Below are positions 1 to 5,979 of a DNA stretch of 12,592 nt, one piece after another (position 1 is the stretch's first letter; every line of letters starts with the position of its first letter). The position numbers were made by a program, and so were the translations under genes. The DNA comes from Oscillospiraceae bacterium (lineage in GTDB: Bacteria > Bacillota > Clostridia > Oscillospirales > Oscillospiraceae). The stretch spans positions 1 to 12,592 of the forward strand of contig JAISKU010000055.1 in assembly GCA_031261245.1 (NCBI GenBank). Reading direction: 5' to 3'. Below the pieces are notes generated by a model. That model searched no databases. It worked only from the letters and a program-made list of their open reading frames with translations, and was not told the DNA's origin.

Positions 1-178
1 TAGCTACGTATGGACGAGATAAACGCTGAAAGCATCTAAGCGTGAAACTCCCCCTAAGATTAGTTCTCCCATCCTTTAAGGAGTAAGGGTCGATGTAGAC
101 TACATCGTTGATAGGTCAGAGGTGTACGCACAGTAATGTGTTTAGCTGACTGATACTAATCACCCGAGGGCTTGACCT
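1..178 (+). rRNA. 23S ribosomal RNA, 3' end (partial)
   Basis: The first ~178 bases match the conserved 3' end of bacterial 23S rRNA. Recognisable parts are the GGACGAGATAAACGCTGAAAGCATCTAAG segment (read in two pieces near 12-40), the tract CGTGAAACTCCCC-CTAAGAT near 41-60, and the closing CTGATACTAAT then GAGGGCTTGACC near 149-177. The final GCTTGACC is the 3' strand of helix 1, which would pair with the 5' end of 23S outside the window. The gene is therefore cut by the left edge and transcribed left to right. The exact mature 3' end is uncertain by a few bases. No 5S gene follows before the tRNAs. Confidence 0.95.
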
Positions 179-259
179 TATGGTCTTGGAACATTGCAGG
201 CAAACACAGAGCCTTGTGTAAGCTGAGTTTTCATTGTTCGGTTTTGAGAGTACGCGAGC

Positions 260-292
260 ACCGACGCGGCGGATATTCCGCCGTGTCGGTTT
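260..292 (+). terminator. GC-rich hairpin between 23S rRNA and tRNA-Lys
   Basis: Bases 261-273 pair with 277-289 (13 bp, one G-U wobble, loop TAT), with an extra A-T pair at 260/290. The stem is followed by a short T-rich stretch (290-292, then CTGCATTT). It looks like a weak intrinsic terminator or an rRNA processing stem. Because two tRNAs follow with no clear promoter of their own, partial read-through or processing is more likely than complete termination. It shares a stem core with the terminator after rpsR at 10761-10791. Confidence 0.5.
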
Positions 293-312
293 CTGCATTT
301 AGTATGAATTAC

Positions 313-388
313 GCACCTTTAGCTCAGTTGGTAGAGCACCTGACTCTTAATCAGGGTGTCCAGGGTTCGAGTCCCTGAAGGTGTACCA
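313..388 (+). tRNA. tRNA-Lys (anticodon CTT)
   Basis: A complete cloverleaf is present. The acceptor stem GCACCTT pairs with AAGGTGT (first pair G-U), followed by discriminator A and an encoded CCA at 386-388. The D arm is AGCTCAGTTGGTAGAGC. The anticodon stem CCTGA/TCAGG closes the loop CTCTTAA, giving anticodon CTT, which reads the Lys codon AAG. The T arm contains GGTTCGAGTCC. It sits 135 bases after the 23S 3' end and is directly abutted by tRNA-Glu, so the two are probably processed from one rRNA-operon transcript. Confidence 0.97.
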
Positions 389-463
389 GGCCCGTTGGTC
401 AAGTGGTCAAGACGGCGGCCTCTCACGCCGCAATCAGGAGTTCGACTCTCCTACGGGTCACCA
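389..463 (+). tRNA. tRNA-Glu (anticodon CTC)
   Basis: The acceptor stem GGCCCGT pairs with ACGGGTC (one G-U pair), with discriminator A and an encoded CCA at 461-463. The anticodon stem GCGGC/GCCGC closes the loop CTCTCAC, giving anticodon CTC for the Glu codon GAG. The T arm carries GTTCGACTC. There is no spacer to the preceding tRNA-Lys: base 388 ends its CCA and 389 starts this acceptor stem. The pair therefore needs precise cleavage by RNase P and a 3' endonuclease. Confidence 0.97.
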
Positions 464-518
464 GCAACAAAACCCTTGCTCATGCCGCGAAATGCAGCAT
501 TTGCAAGGGTTTTGTTGC
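464..518 (+). terminator. Long perfect hairpin directly after tRNA-Glu
   Basis: The arms 464-479 and 503-518 are perfect 16-bp inverted repeats (GCAACAAAACCCTTGC). The 23-nt loop can fold further through ATGC/GCAT at 482-485 and 497-500. The hairpin starts on the base after the tRNA CCA. The T-rich part (TTTT) lies inside the 3' arm and no T-tract follows, so it is an atypical intrinsic terminator. It may end the rRNA-tRNA transcript, mark a processing site, or back up the stronger terminator at 570-601. Confidence 0.6.
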
Positions 519-569
519 GCCATTATTGACTGCGCGGAAAGAGAAATTGCAGCACACACATGTCCGCAC

Positions 570-601
570 AAAAGCGGGGGCGCGATGCGCCCCCGCTTTT
601 T
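570..601. terminator. Bidirectional intrinsic terminator between rRNA/tRNA unit and sugar ABC operon
   Basis: Bases 570-583 pair perfectly with 587-600 (14 bp, loop GAT). The stem has a GC-rich core (GCGGGGGCGC), with an A-run on the left arm and a T-run (597-601) on the right. Either strand therefore reads as GC stem plus U-tract. It can stop the rRNA-tRNA transcript from the left and the converging ABC operon, whose last gene ends at 656, from the right. Confidence 0.88.
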
Positions 602-646
602 GCCGCTGTTAAGCTGCTGTTTTAGCCGCTGTTAAGCCGCTATTCG
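602..646. repeat. Short imperfect direct repeats (about 11-12 bp, four units)
   Basis: Four imperfect copies of a unit resembling GCCGCTGTTAA lie in a row at 602-612, 613-624, 625-635 and 636-646. The last copy is more divergent. They fill the gap between the terminator and the stop codon of the sugar-binding protein gene. On the minus strand they form its 3' untranslated region. No function is recognised, and slippage of a short unit is the simplest origin. Confidence 0.55.
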
Positions 647-655
647 ATTTGCGAT

Positions 656-1990
656 TTAGCCCTTGAAGGAATCGGGGATTGCCGCGCGGGCGGAGTAGGA
701 GTCAATCGTGATGCCCGGCTCGTTGTACGGATAGATGTTGCTGCGCGTGTACAGGTTTGCCCACGTCAGAAGCTGCTTATATGTCGCCTGCTCCTGGAAA
801 TACGCGGGGATCTGAAGCTGTGCATACGTCTCACCGAAGAGCGGCGCGAGCATCGGATTGTGGTCAACCCATGACGGCCAGATTGTCTCCGGCGTCGCCT
901 GGCCGCTCATGAACGCGTACAGCGCGAAGAAGAGGGGCTCCGCATACATCGGCGTGGGCGAGTCAAGAACATAGCGCCACGCGGAGGTGATGCCCTCATC
1001 CCACTTGGTGGCGAGCTTCTTGCCGCCGATTGTCGCGATGCAGGCGTTGTCGGCATTGCCGAACACGTTGTCGATGGCATTCGCGGCGCCGTCAGCAAAG
1101 TCCTCGATGACGCCGATGATGAGCCAGTACTCGATCTGCGGATTCAGGGCGATTGTGGACTCAACCACGTTCTGCGCCGCCTGAACGGTCATGTCGCCGC
1201 CGACGTCAGAGATGAAATAGTTCTCCTTGGGATATCCGGCGGCGTCCCAAGCGATCTGGCCGCCCTCAACACGCTGATGCAGCGGGGGCGAGGTGGACAT
1301 GTCAACGCCGATGAAGCCGGTGTTGTCATTCGTGGCGTCTGCCCAGTTGGTCTTCGCGTAGTCAATCAGCTTGACGCCGAGCTGTCTGCCGAATTCAACG
1401 TGCGAGAAGCCGACGTACGGGTGAATGAGGCCTTCCGGTACCATCTCAGCGTTGAACTTGAGCGCCTGGCCCATGCAGCCCATCCAGTTGAGGCCGATGC
1501 GGTTGCAAACTTCCGCAATCTGCTCAAACTGCATCATGTCGGGGTCGAGAAGAATGCCGTCGTAGCCCTGTTCCTTGAGTGTCGGGAGTTGCGCGAGGAG
1601 CTCTTCATTCGACGCCGCAGACCAGTACCCGTCGTACTGGACGTTGGAGAGCTTTGCCCAGTTCTCAAAGCCGGTGTTAAAGTCGGCGTTGAGGTCATTG
1701 AAGCCTATGCAGACATAGATGACCTTGTACTTGGGATTCGCGTTGTAGTCATAGTTCTCGTCATAGAAGCCGACCTTGTCGAGCGGGTCTGTGCCGAGCT
1801 CATCCTCCGAGGGGGGCGCCACGGGCGCTATGGGAGCGGGGTCTCCGCCCGCCGGGGGCGCCGCTGTCGGGTCGCCCGCGGGGGGCGCGGCCGTGGGGGT
1901 CGTGGTTCCGCCGTTGTCCGTCGTCTTGCCGCACGCGATCAGCGCGAACGCCATACACAGAACAAGCAGAAGTGCCAATGCCTTTTTCAT
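656..1990 (-). CDS. Sugar ABC transporter substrate-binding lipoprotein, AraF-like
   Basis: This 444-residue lipoprotein should capture a sugar outside the membrane and hand it to the two permeases encoded upstream. Residues 1-20 are a lipoprotein signal with lipobox LIAC and lipidated Cys20. A Thr/Pro/Ala-rich linker follows (about 25-62), including a duplicated TAAPPAG-type unit. The rest is a type I periplasmic-binding-protein fold. Segments AAGYPK (250-255) and NPQIEYWLIIG (283-293) resemble the matching parts of E. coli AraF (AAGFPE, HPEVKHWLIVG as recalled), which suggests an arabinose- or other aldose-type ligand. The ligand itself is inference. The ATG at 1990 has a strong TAGGAGGAAA site. 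It is the last gene of the operon, 92 bases after the second permease, with a stem-loop in the gap. Confidence 0.9.
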   Translation of the reverse strand: MKKALALLLVLCMAFALIACGKTTDNGGTTTPTAAPPAGDPTAAPPAGGDPAPIAPVAPPSEDELGTDPLDKVGFYDENYDYNANPKYKVIYVCIGFNDLNADFNTGFENWAKLSNVQYDGYWSAASNEELLAQLPTLKEQGYDGILLDPDMMQFEQIAEVCNRIGLNWMGCMGQALKFNAEMVPEGLIHPYVGFSHVEFGRQLGVKLIDYAKTNWADATNDNTGFIGVDMSTSPPLHQRVEGGQIAWDAAGYPKENYFISDVGGDMTVQAAQNVVESTIALNPQIEYWLIIGVIEDFADGAANAIDNVFGNADNACIATIGGKKLATKWDEGITSAWRYVLDSPTPMYAEPLFFALYAFMSGQATPETIWPSWVDHNPMLAPLFGETYAQLQIPAYFQEQATYKQLLTWANLYTRSNIYPYNEPGITIDSYSARAAIPDSFKG

Positions 1991-2032
1991 GGTTTCTTTT
2001 CCTCCTAAATATAATTGGATATTTTATTTATA

Positions 2033-2057
2033 CGGTGGGGGAAAGGCTCCCCCGCCG
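2033..2057 (-). promoter_or_regulatory. Intercistronic stem-loop before the binding-protein gene
   Basis: Bases 2033-2041 pair with 2049-2057 (9 bp, one wobble, loop of 7) in the 92-base gap between the second permease and the binding-protein gene. On the minus-strand transcript it is followed by TATAAATAAAATATCC rather than a U-run, so it is not a standard terminator. Such hairpins in binding-protein operons often stabilise one mRNA segment or cause partial termination, setting different protein levels. That role here is inference. The A/T-rich tract after it could also hide a promoter for the binding-protein gene. Confidence 0.55.
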
Positions 2058-2082
2058 CACAAATCAGGTGAGTGGGGCAGGA

Positions 2083-3159
2083 TTACGTCCTTGCCCTGCT
2101 TCCGGCGCCGGCCGCGATGGCCTTTTTGCGTGCCGCGAGAAGCTGACGGTTCGCGCGCTGGGACGTCACGGCGTCGAGAATCAGCGCGATTACGAGGATG
2201 AGGCCGCCGAGCGTCTGTTGCAGCCAGATCCACTGCTGCCCCTGGAATATCGGGTAGTAGTTGAGCGAATATGTGAACGTATTGAGCAGGGCAAGTCCCA
2301 CAAAGGCGCCGCCCATGCCCGTCGCGCCGCCGCCCATGAACGAGACGCCGCCGAGGATTGCGGCCGTCATGCCGCTCATTGAGGGCGCCGAGGTCGAGAA
2401 CTGGACGGAGGCCATCTTCTTCTGCGCCGCCCACATGAGTCCGCCGATGAGCGCGAGCAGGGAGTTGTTGACGAAGAGAATCGTGCTGATTTTCTCGGCG
2501 TTGAGCCCCGCGAGGCGCGCCGCGCGCCTGTTGCCGCCGACGAGGTAGATGTTGCGGCCGAACGGCGTGTAGACGAGCATGAGGGCGTAGATCGCGATAA
2601 CCGCGACGGAGATGATGAACAGAACGGGCAGGTACGGCTGGGTTCCGATCTTGAGGACGGAGAGCTTGCCGATGTTGACGAAGCTCGCCCTGTTGATGGC
2701 GACCGTACCGGCGTTTGACCACCACGTGGCGATGCCGGAGTACACGCTCGACGTCGCGATTGTCGCGATGAACGGCATGAAGTTGAGCTTATTGCACAGG
2801 AACGAGTGCAGCAGCGCCATGCACACCATGAGCACGCAGCAGATGAGGAACGCCACGCCCCACGGGAGCAGTGGGCCGCCGGCCGCGTTCTTCGCCTGCA
2901 CGAGGTAGGCGAACATGACGATTCCGAGCAGCGCCTGCGCGTCGGTGGACAGGTCGATGGAGCCGGACATGAGCAGACATGCCATGCCGACCATCATCAC
3001 GCCGCCGGCGGACATCTGGAACAGCAACGAGCGTATCGCCGGGCCGGAGAGGAACGTGGATTTGCCGCCCTTTACGGACACGAGCGCGGCGACGGCAAAG
3101 ACGATGACAAACAGAACGATCAAACAGAGGGTCTTGAAATTCTTTTTCACAAATGACAT
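2083..3159 (-). CDS. Sugar ABC transporter permease, RbsC/AraH family (second permease)
   Basis: This 358-residue integral membrane protein should form part of the translocation channel of the sugar importer. It is a BPD_transp_2 (RbsC-like) permease with about 8-10 hydrophobic segments from residue 11 onward. Family hallmarks are SGSIDLSTDAQALLG (65-79), matching the usual SGGxDLSxGS region, FMPFIATIATSS (127-138), a FGRNIYLVGGNRRAARLAGLN stretch (read as FGRNIYLVGGN plus AARLAGLN), and the late Gly-rich TAAILGGVSFMGGG. The ATG at 3159 is only 3 bases beyond the previous stop codon, and its GGAG lies inside the end of that gene, so the two are probably translationally coupled. It is a diverged paralogue of the first permease, so the channel is probably a heterodimer. 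Confidence 0.92.
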   Translation of the reverse strand: MSFVKKNFKTLCLIVLFVIVFAVAALVSVKGGKSTFLSGPAIRSLLFQMSAGGVMMVGMACLLMSGSIDLSTDAQALLGIVMFAYLVQAKNAAGGPLLPWGVAFLICCVLMVCMALLHSFLCNKLNFMPFIATIATSSVYSGIATWWSNAGTVAINRASFVNIGKLSVLKIGTQPYLPVLFIISVAVIAIYALMLVYTPFGRNIYLVGGNRRAARLAGLNAEKISTILFVNNSLLALIGGLMWAAQKKMASVQFSTSAPSMSGMTAAILGGVSFMGGGATGMGGAFVGLALLNTFTYSLNYYPIFQGQQWIWLQQTLGGLILVIALILDAVTSQRANRQLLAARKKAIAAGAGSRART

Positions 3160-3162
3160 GAC

Positions 3163-4227
3163 TTACACTCCTTTCAGTGCGCGGGCCACTGTTCTGCGCT
3201 GGCTTGCAAAATCTATCGCCAACGCGAGAATCAGAAGAACGCCGGAGAACGCAGTGGTGGCAAAGGAGCTTGCGTTGATGGAGAGCATCCCTTGGTTAAA
3301 CGCGCGCGTGATGAGCAGTCCGACGAACGCGCCGCCCATGCCTCCGGAGCCCCCGCCGAACGAGATGCCGCCGAGCATGGCCGCCGTGAGGCCGGTAAAC
3401 ATGTCCGCCTGAAGCGCAATCGACGCGCCCTGAAGCGTCTTTGAGGTGAAGAACACGCCGGCGATGCCGCCCGTGACCGCGCTGTTTACGAACAGGATAT
3501 AGGATATTTTCTTGGGGTTTACGCCCACGAGCCGCGCGGCGAACGGGTTGCCGCCGACGAGGTAGACTTTCATTCCGAATTTCGTCTTGGAGAGGATGAT
3601 GCCGAAGAGCACGACCCCGAGAATGAGAATGATGATATTGAACGGAATCTCAACCGCCTTGCCCTGGAAAAACACGTATTTTCCGATAAAGCTGAGTTGA
3701 TCCGTCGGGTGGTTGCCGAACCAGTCGGCCATTTTGCCGTTGAGCGTGATTGTCGTCGCGATGGGGAGCTCTGCCTTCGGATCCATCGAGATGAGACTGA
3801 GCAGTCCCCTGATGACCGTGGACATCGCCATCGTCGCGATGAAAGGCTGAAAGTGGAATTCGTTGACGAGCACGGCGTTTGCGACGCCGAACGCCGCGCT
3901 TATTATGAGCGCCGTGAGAATCGCCGCCCACCACGAGAAATGATAATACTGAATCGACGCGGCGATGAACATGCCCGAGAACGCGCCGATCGAGGCGGCC
4001 GACAGATCCATGTTGCCGGAGATCATCAGAAACGCCGCGCCGAGGGCGAGGAAGCCGGGGATTGTCATCGTGCCGACGACGGTGGTGAGGGATTTCAGCG
4101 TGAGAAACGAGTTGCCGCCCTGCTTAATCCACGACCAGACCGTGAATATCACGACCTCGATCAAGAGGAGAATCAGAAGCGTGAACATTTTGGACTGCGT
4201 GAATTTTTCAAATTTATTACGTTTCAT
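3163..4227 (-). CDS. Sugar ABC transporter permease, RbsC/AraH family (first permease)
   Basis: This is a 354-residue inner-membrane permease of the RbsC/BPD_transp_2 family. Visible hallmarks are the N-terminal hydrophobic segment at about 14-34, SGNMDLSAASIGAFSG (70-85), FQPFIATMAMSTVIRG (126-141), the FGMKVYLVGGN/AARLVGVN region, and the Gly-rich TAAMLGGISFGGG near the C terminus. The reading frame stays open upstream to 4473, but that part overlaps the ATPase gene and is Arg/Ser-rich nonsense. The ATG at 4227 (MKRNKFEKF) has AAAGGAG a short distance upstream and begins 13 bases after the ATPase stop. I chose it for those reasons. It works with the other permease, the ATPase and the binding protein of this operon. 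Confidence 0.92.
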   Translation of the reverse strand: MKRNKFEKFTQSKMFTLLILLLIEVVIFTVWSWIKQGGNSFLTLKSLTTVVGTMTIPGFLALGAAFLMISGNMDLSAASIGAFSGMFIAASIQYYHFSWWAAILTALIISAAFGVANAVLVNEFHFQPFIATMAMSTVIRGLLSLISMDPKAELPIATTITLNGKMADWFGNHPTDQLSFIGKYVFFQGKAVEIPFNIIILILGVVLFGIILSKTKFGMKVYLVGGNPFAARLVGVNPKKISYILFVNSAVTGGIAGVFFTSKTLQGASIALQADMFTGLTAAMLGGISFGGGSGGMGGAFVGLLITRAFNQGMLSINASSFATTAFSGVLLILALAIDFASQRRTVARALKGV

Positions 4228-4240
4228 TCTTTTTTCTCCT

Positions 4241-5737
4241 TTAATCGAGCATCGCCATGGCGAGGACGCTCTCCTCCGTGGGATTGTCCGCCCTCGTCGT
4301 CGTACCGGTGATGTGCCCGTTGTGCATAACGATGATCGTGTCGGATACGCCGATGACCTCCGGCATTTCAGAGGAGACAAAGATGACGCCCATGCCCTGC
4401 TTCGCGAAATCGCAGACCATCTGATAAATCTCCTGCTTTGTGCCGACGTCGATGCCCTTTGTCGGCTCGTCAAGAATCAGGATGTTAGTGGTGACGAGCG
4501 GAGAAGTCCACCGCCCGAGGATGACCTTCTGCTGGTTTCCGCCGGAGAGCTCCAGACACATTTTTTCGCTGTTCGGCGTCTTGATGGAGAACTTGTCAAT
4601 CGCGGCCTGCGCAATCTCCTCCTCGAGCTTGGGGTTGCGGAATATGGAGTTGGACAGCTTGTCGATGACGGGGGCGGACACGTTGTTCTTTATCGAGCTG
4701 AACAGCACGAGGCCCTGCTCCTTGCGATCCTCGGGACACAGCGCGATACCCGCGTCAATCGCGTCCTTGGGACTTTTGAAATTGACGATTTCGCCGTTGA
4801 GCTTGACCTCGCCCGCGAGGACGGGATCCGCGCCGAAAATGCCGCGCATAACCTCGCTTCTGCCCGCGCCGACGAGTCCGGCGAAGCCGACGATCTCACC
4901 CTTGTGGAGCTTGAAGCTGATATCGGACACGTAGGGCGTGGCGAGGTTCGTGACCTCCAGCAGTACGTCGCCGATTTTGTCGTTGCGGGACAGGCTTGAG
5001 TATGTATCGCCGATGTCGCGCCCGACCATTGAGTGAATGAGGTCGGCCTCTGTCGTCTCCGCCGTTTTCAGCGTGGCGACGAGCTGACCGTCCTTGAGGA
5101 CGACGATCTCATCCGTGACCTGGAATATCTCATTCAGGCGGTGAGAGACGTAGAGGATCATCTTGCCCTCCTCCTTGAGCTGACGAATCAGGTTGAAGAG
5201 GATTGTGATCTCCGTGTCGGTGAGGGGGGCGGTGGGCTCATCAAACGCGATGACGTCGCTGTTGCGGCGGTACGCCTTAATGATCTCCACCATCTGCTGG
5301 TACGCCACCGACAGCGAGCCGACGGGAACAGACGGGTCGATTGACAGGCCGAACTTGTCAATGAGCTCCTGCGTCTGCCGCTTCAGCTGCGGCCTGTCGA
5401 GCAGGCCGATCTTGTTGCGCGGAAGCTCTCCCGGGAAGATGTTCTCCGCCACGCTGAGTGACGGGATGAGCTGCCTCTCCTGATAGATTACGCTTATGCC
5501 GGCCTTGATCGCGTCGTTCGGGGAGTTGAAATTCATCTCCTTGCCGTCGAGAGTAATCGTACCCTCGTCCGCCTTGAGGTCGCCGCTCATGATCTTCAGA
5601 AGCGTACTTTTGCCGGCGCCGTTCTCCCCGAGCAGCGCAAGTACCTTTCCGCGTTGTACGCGGAAGCTGATGTCATTCAGCGCTCTTACGCCTGGAAAGG
5701 ATTTCCCGATGCCTGCGAACTCTAAAAATTGCTCCAT
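4241..5737 (-). CDS. Sugar ABC transporter ATP-binding protein, RbsA/AraG/MglA type
   Basis: This 498-residue cytoplasmic ATPase with two fused nucleotide-binding domains powers the importer. Domain 1 has Walker A GENGAGKS (37-44), Q-loop YQER with Gln86, a signature LSVAYQQ (142-148) and Walker B around DVIAFDEPTA (161-170). Domain 2 has the degenerate Walker A GLVGAGRSE (287-295) that is normal for this family, a perfect signature LSGGNQQ (397-403) and Walker B ILDEPTKGID (421-430). Its length is typical of RbsA/MglA/AraG. The domain 1 signature departs from the usual LSVGQQQ. It is the first gene of the operon. The ATG at 5737 has a modest GAGG eight bases upstream, and the promoter and palindromic leader lie at 5738-5899. 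Confidence 0.95.
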   Translation of the reverse strand: MEQFLEFAGIGKSFPGVRALNDISFRVQRGKVLALLGENGAGKSTLLKIMSGDLKADEGTITLDGKEMNFNSPNDAIKAGISVIYQERQLIPSLSVAENIFPGELPRNKIGLLDRPQLKRQTQELIDKFGLSIDPSVPVGSLSVAYQQMVEIIKAYRRNSDVIAFDEPTAPLTDTEITILFNLIRQLKEEGKMILYVSHRLNEIFQVTDEIVVLKDGQLVATLKTAETTEADLIHSMVGRDIGDTYSSLSRNDKIGDVLLEVTNLATPYVSDISFKLHKGEIVGFAGLVGAGRSEVMRGIFGADPVLAGEVKLNGEIVNFKSPKDAIDAGIALCPEDRKEQGLVLFSSIKNNVSAPVIDKLSNSIFRNPKLEEEIAQAAIDKFSIKTPNSEKMCLELSGGNQQKVILGRWTSPLVTTNILILDEPTKGIDVGTKQEIYQMVCDFAKQGMGVIFVSSEMPEVIGVSDTIIVMHNGHITGTTTRADNPTEESVLAMAMLD

Positions 5738-5794
5738 CCACTCTGCCTCGCTTTCTTTTACTATATGGTTTTCCGCTTTTTCATTTTTTTCGGG

Positions 5795-5821
5795 GCGCCT
5801 GAGGCATATGCCTCAGGGCGC
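5795..5821 (-). promoter_or_regulatory. Perfect 20-bp palindrome in the ABC operon leader
   Basis: Bases 5798-5817 (CCTGAGGCATATGCCTCAGG) are a perfect 20-bp palindrome. GCG at 5795-5797 can also pair with CGC at 5819-5821 across a single bulged G. It lies about 45-70 bases downstream of the inferred transcription start and 58 bases before the ATPase ATG. The minus-strand RNA continues with CCCCGAAAAAAATG, so there is no U-run and a terminator is unlikely. It could be a repressor operator or an RNA hairpin in the leader, and the sequence alone does not decide. Confidence 0.6.
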
Positions 5822-5835
5822 TGTTTGCGAACACA
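5822..5835 (-). promoter_or_regulatory. cre-like / LacI-family operator candidate
   Basis: The 14-mer TGTTTGCGAACACA fits the core pattern TG-N4-CG-N4-CA of catabolite-responsive elements and other LacI-family operators, and is symmetric at 10 of 14 positions. It lies about 30-43 bases downstream of the inferred start of the sugar ABC transcript, where a bound repressor could block elongation. A second small palindrome, GCAATATTGC, sits at 5842-5851, nearer the start. Assignment to CcpA or a local LacI-type regulator is inference, and no regulator gene is in the window. Confidence 0.35.
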
Positions 5836-5870
5836 CAAGCAGCAATATTGCCTGTGAAAGACCACCTAAT

Positions 5871-5899
5871 ATAATAATGCTAATATACAAATAAGTCAA
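5871..5899 (-). promoter_or_regulatory. Sigma-A promoter of the sugar ABC operon
   Basis: On the minus strand, -35 TTGACT (5894-5899) and -10 TATTAT (5871-5876) are separated by exactly 17 bases in an A/T-rich stretch. Transcription should start near 5864, giving a leader of about 125 nt before the ATPase ATG at 5737. The -35 box is also one arm of a GTCAA/TTGAC inverted repeat (5895-5899 with 5919-5923). The remaining bases between here and the MATE stop (about 5926-5979) hold nothing I recognise, including no terminator. Confidence 0.75.
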
Positions 5900-5979
5900 C
5901 GGTTATTCATGCGTTTTTTGACATTATCAATGCAAATTTGAATTCCGTGTATTGAAAATTATGGCAAAATGACCAACGA

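Noticed and set aside
178..312. 5S rRNA after 23S
   Set aside because: The spacer is about the right length, but none of the conserved 5S segments or its closing stem is seen. A strong hairpin occupies 260-290 instead.
172..635. Plus-strand open frames over the rRNA spacer and tRNAs
   Set aside because: They run through two complete tRNA genes and two hairpins and have no protein-like composition.
602..646. CRISPR-like array
   Set aside because: Units are only 11-12 bases with no spacers of constant length and no cas gene in the window.
1277..2008. Plus-strand open frame of 243 codons opposite the binding-protein gene
   Set aside because: It lies fully antisense to a well-supported lipoprotein gene, is rich in Arg/Val/Ala as expected from a shadow frame, and has no ribosome site.
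4228..4473. Upstream in-frame extension of the first permease
   Set aside because: It overlaps the end of the ATPase gene and encodes Arg/Ser-rich nonsense. The ATG at 4227 has a proper Shine-Dalgarno.
5918..5952. Plus-strand TTGACA at 5918-5923 as a promoter
   Set aside because: No acceptable -10 box lies at 16-18 bases, and no plus-strand gene follows.
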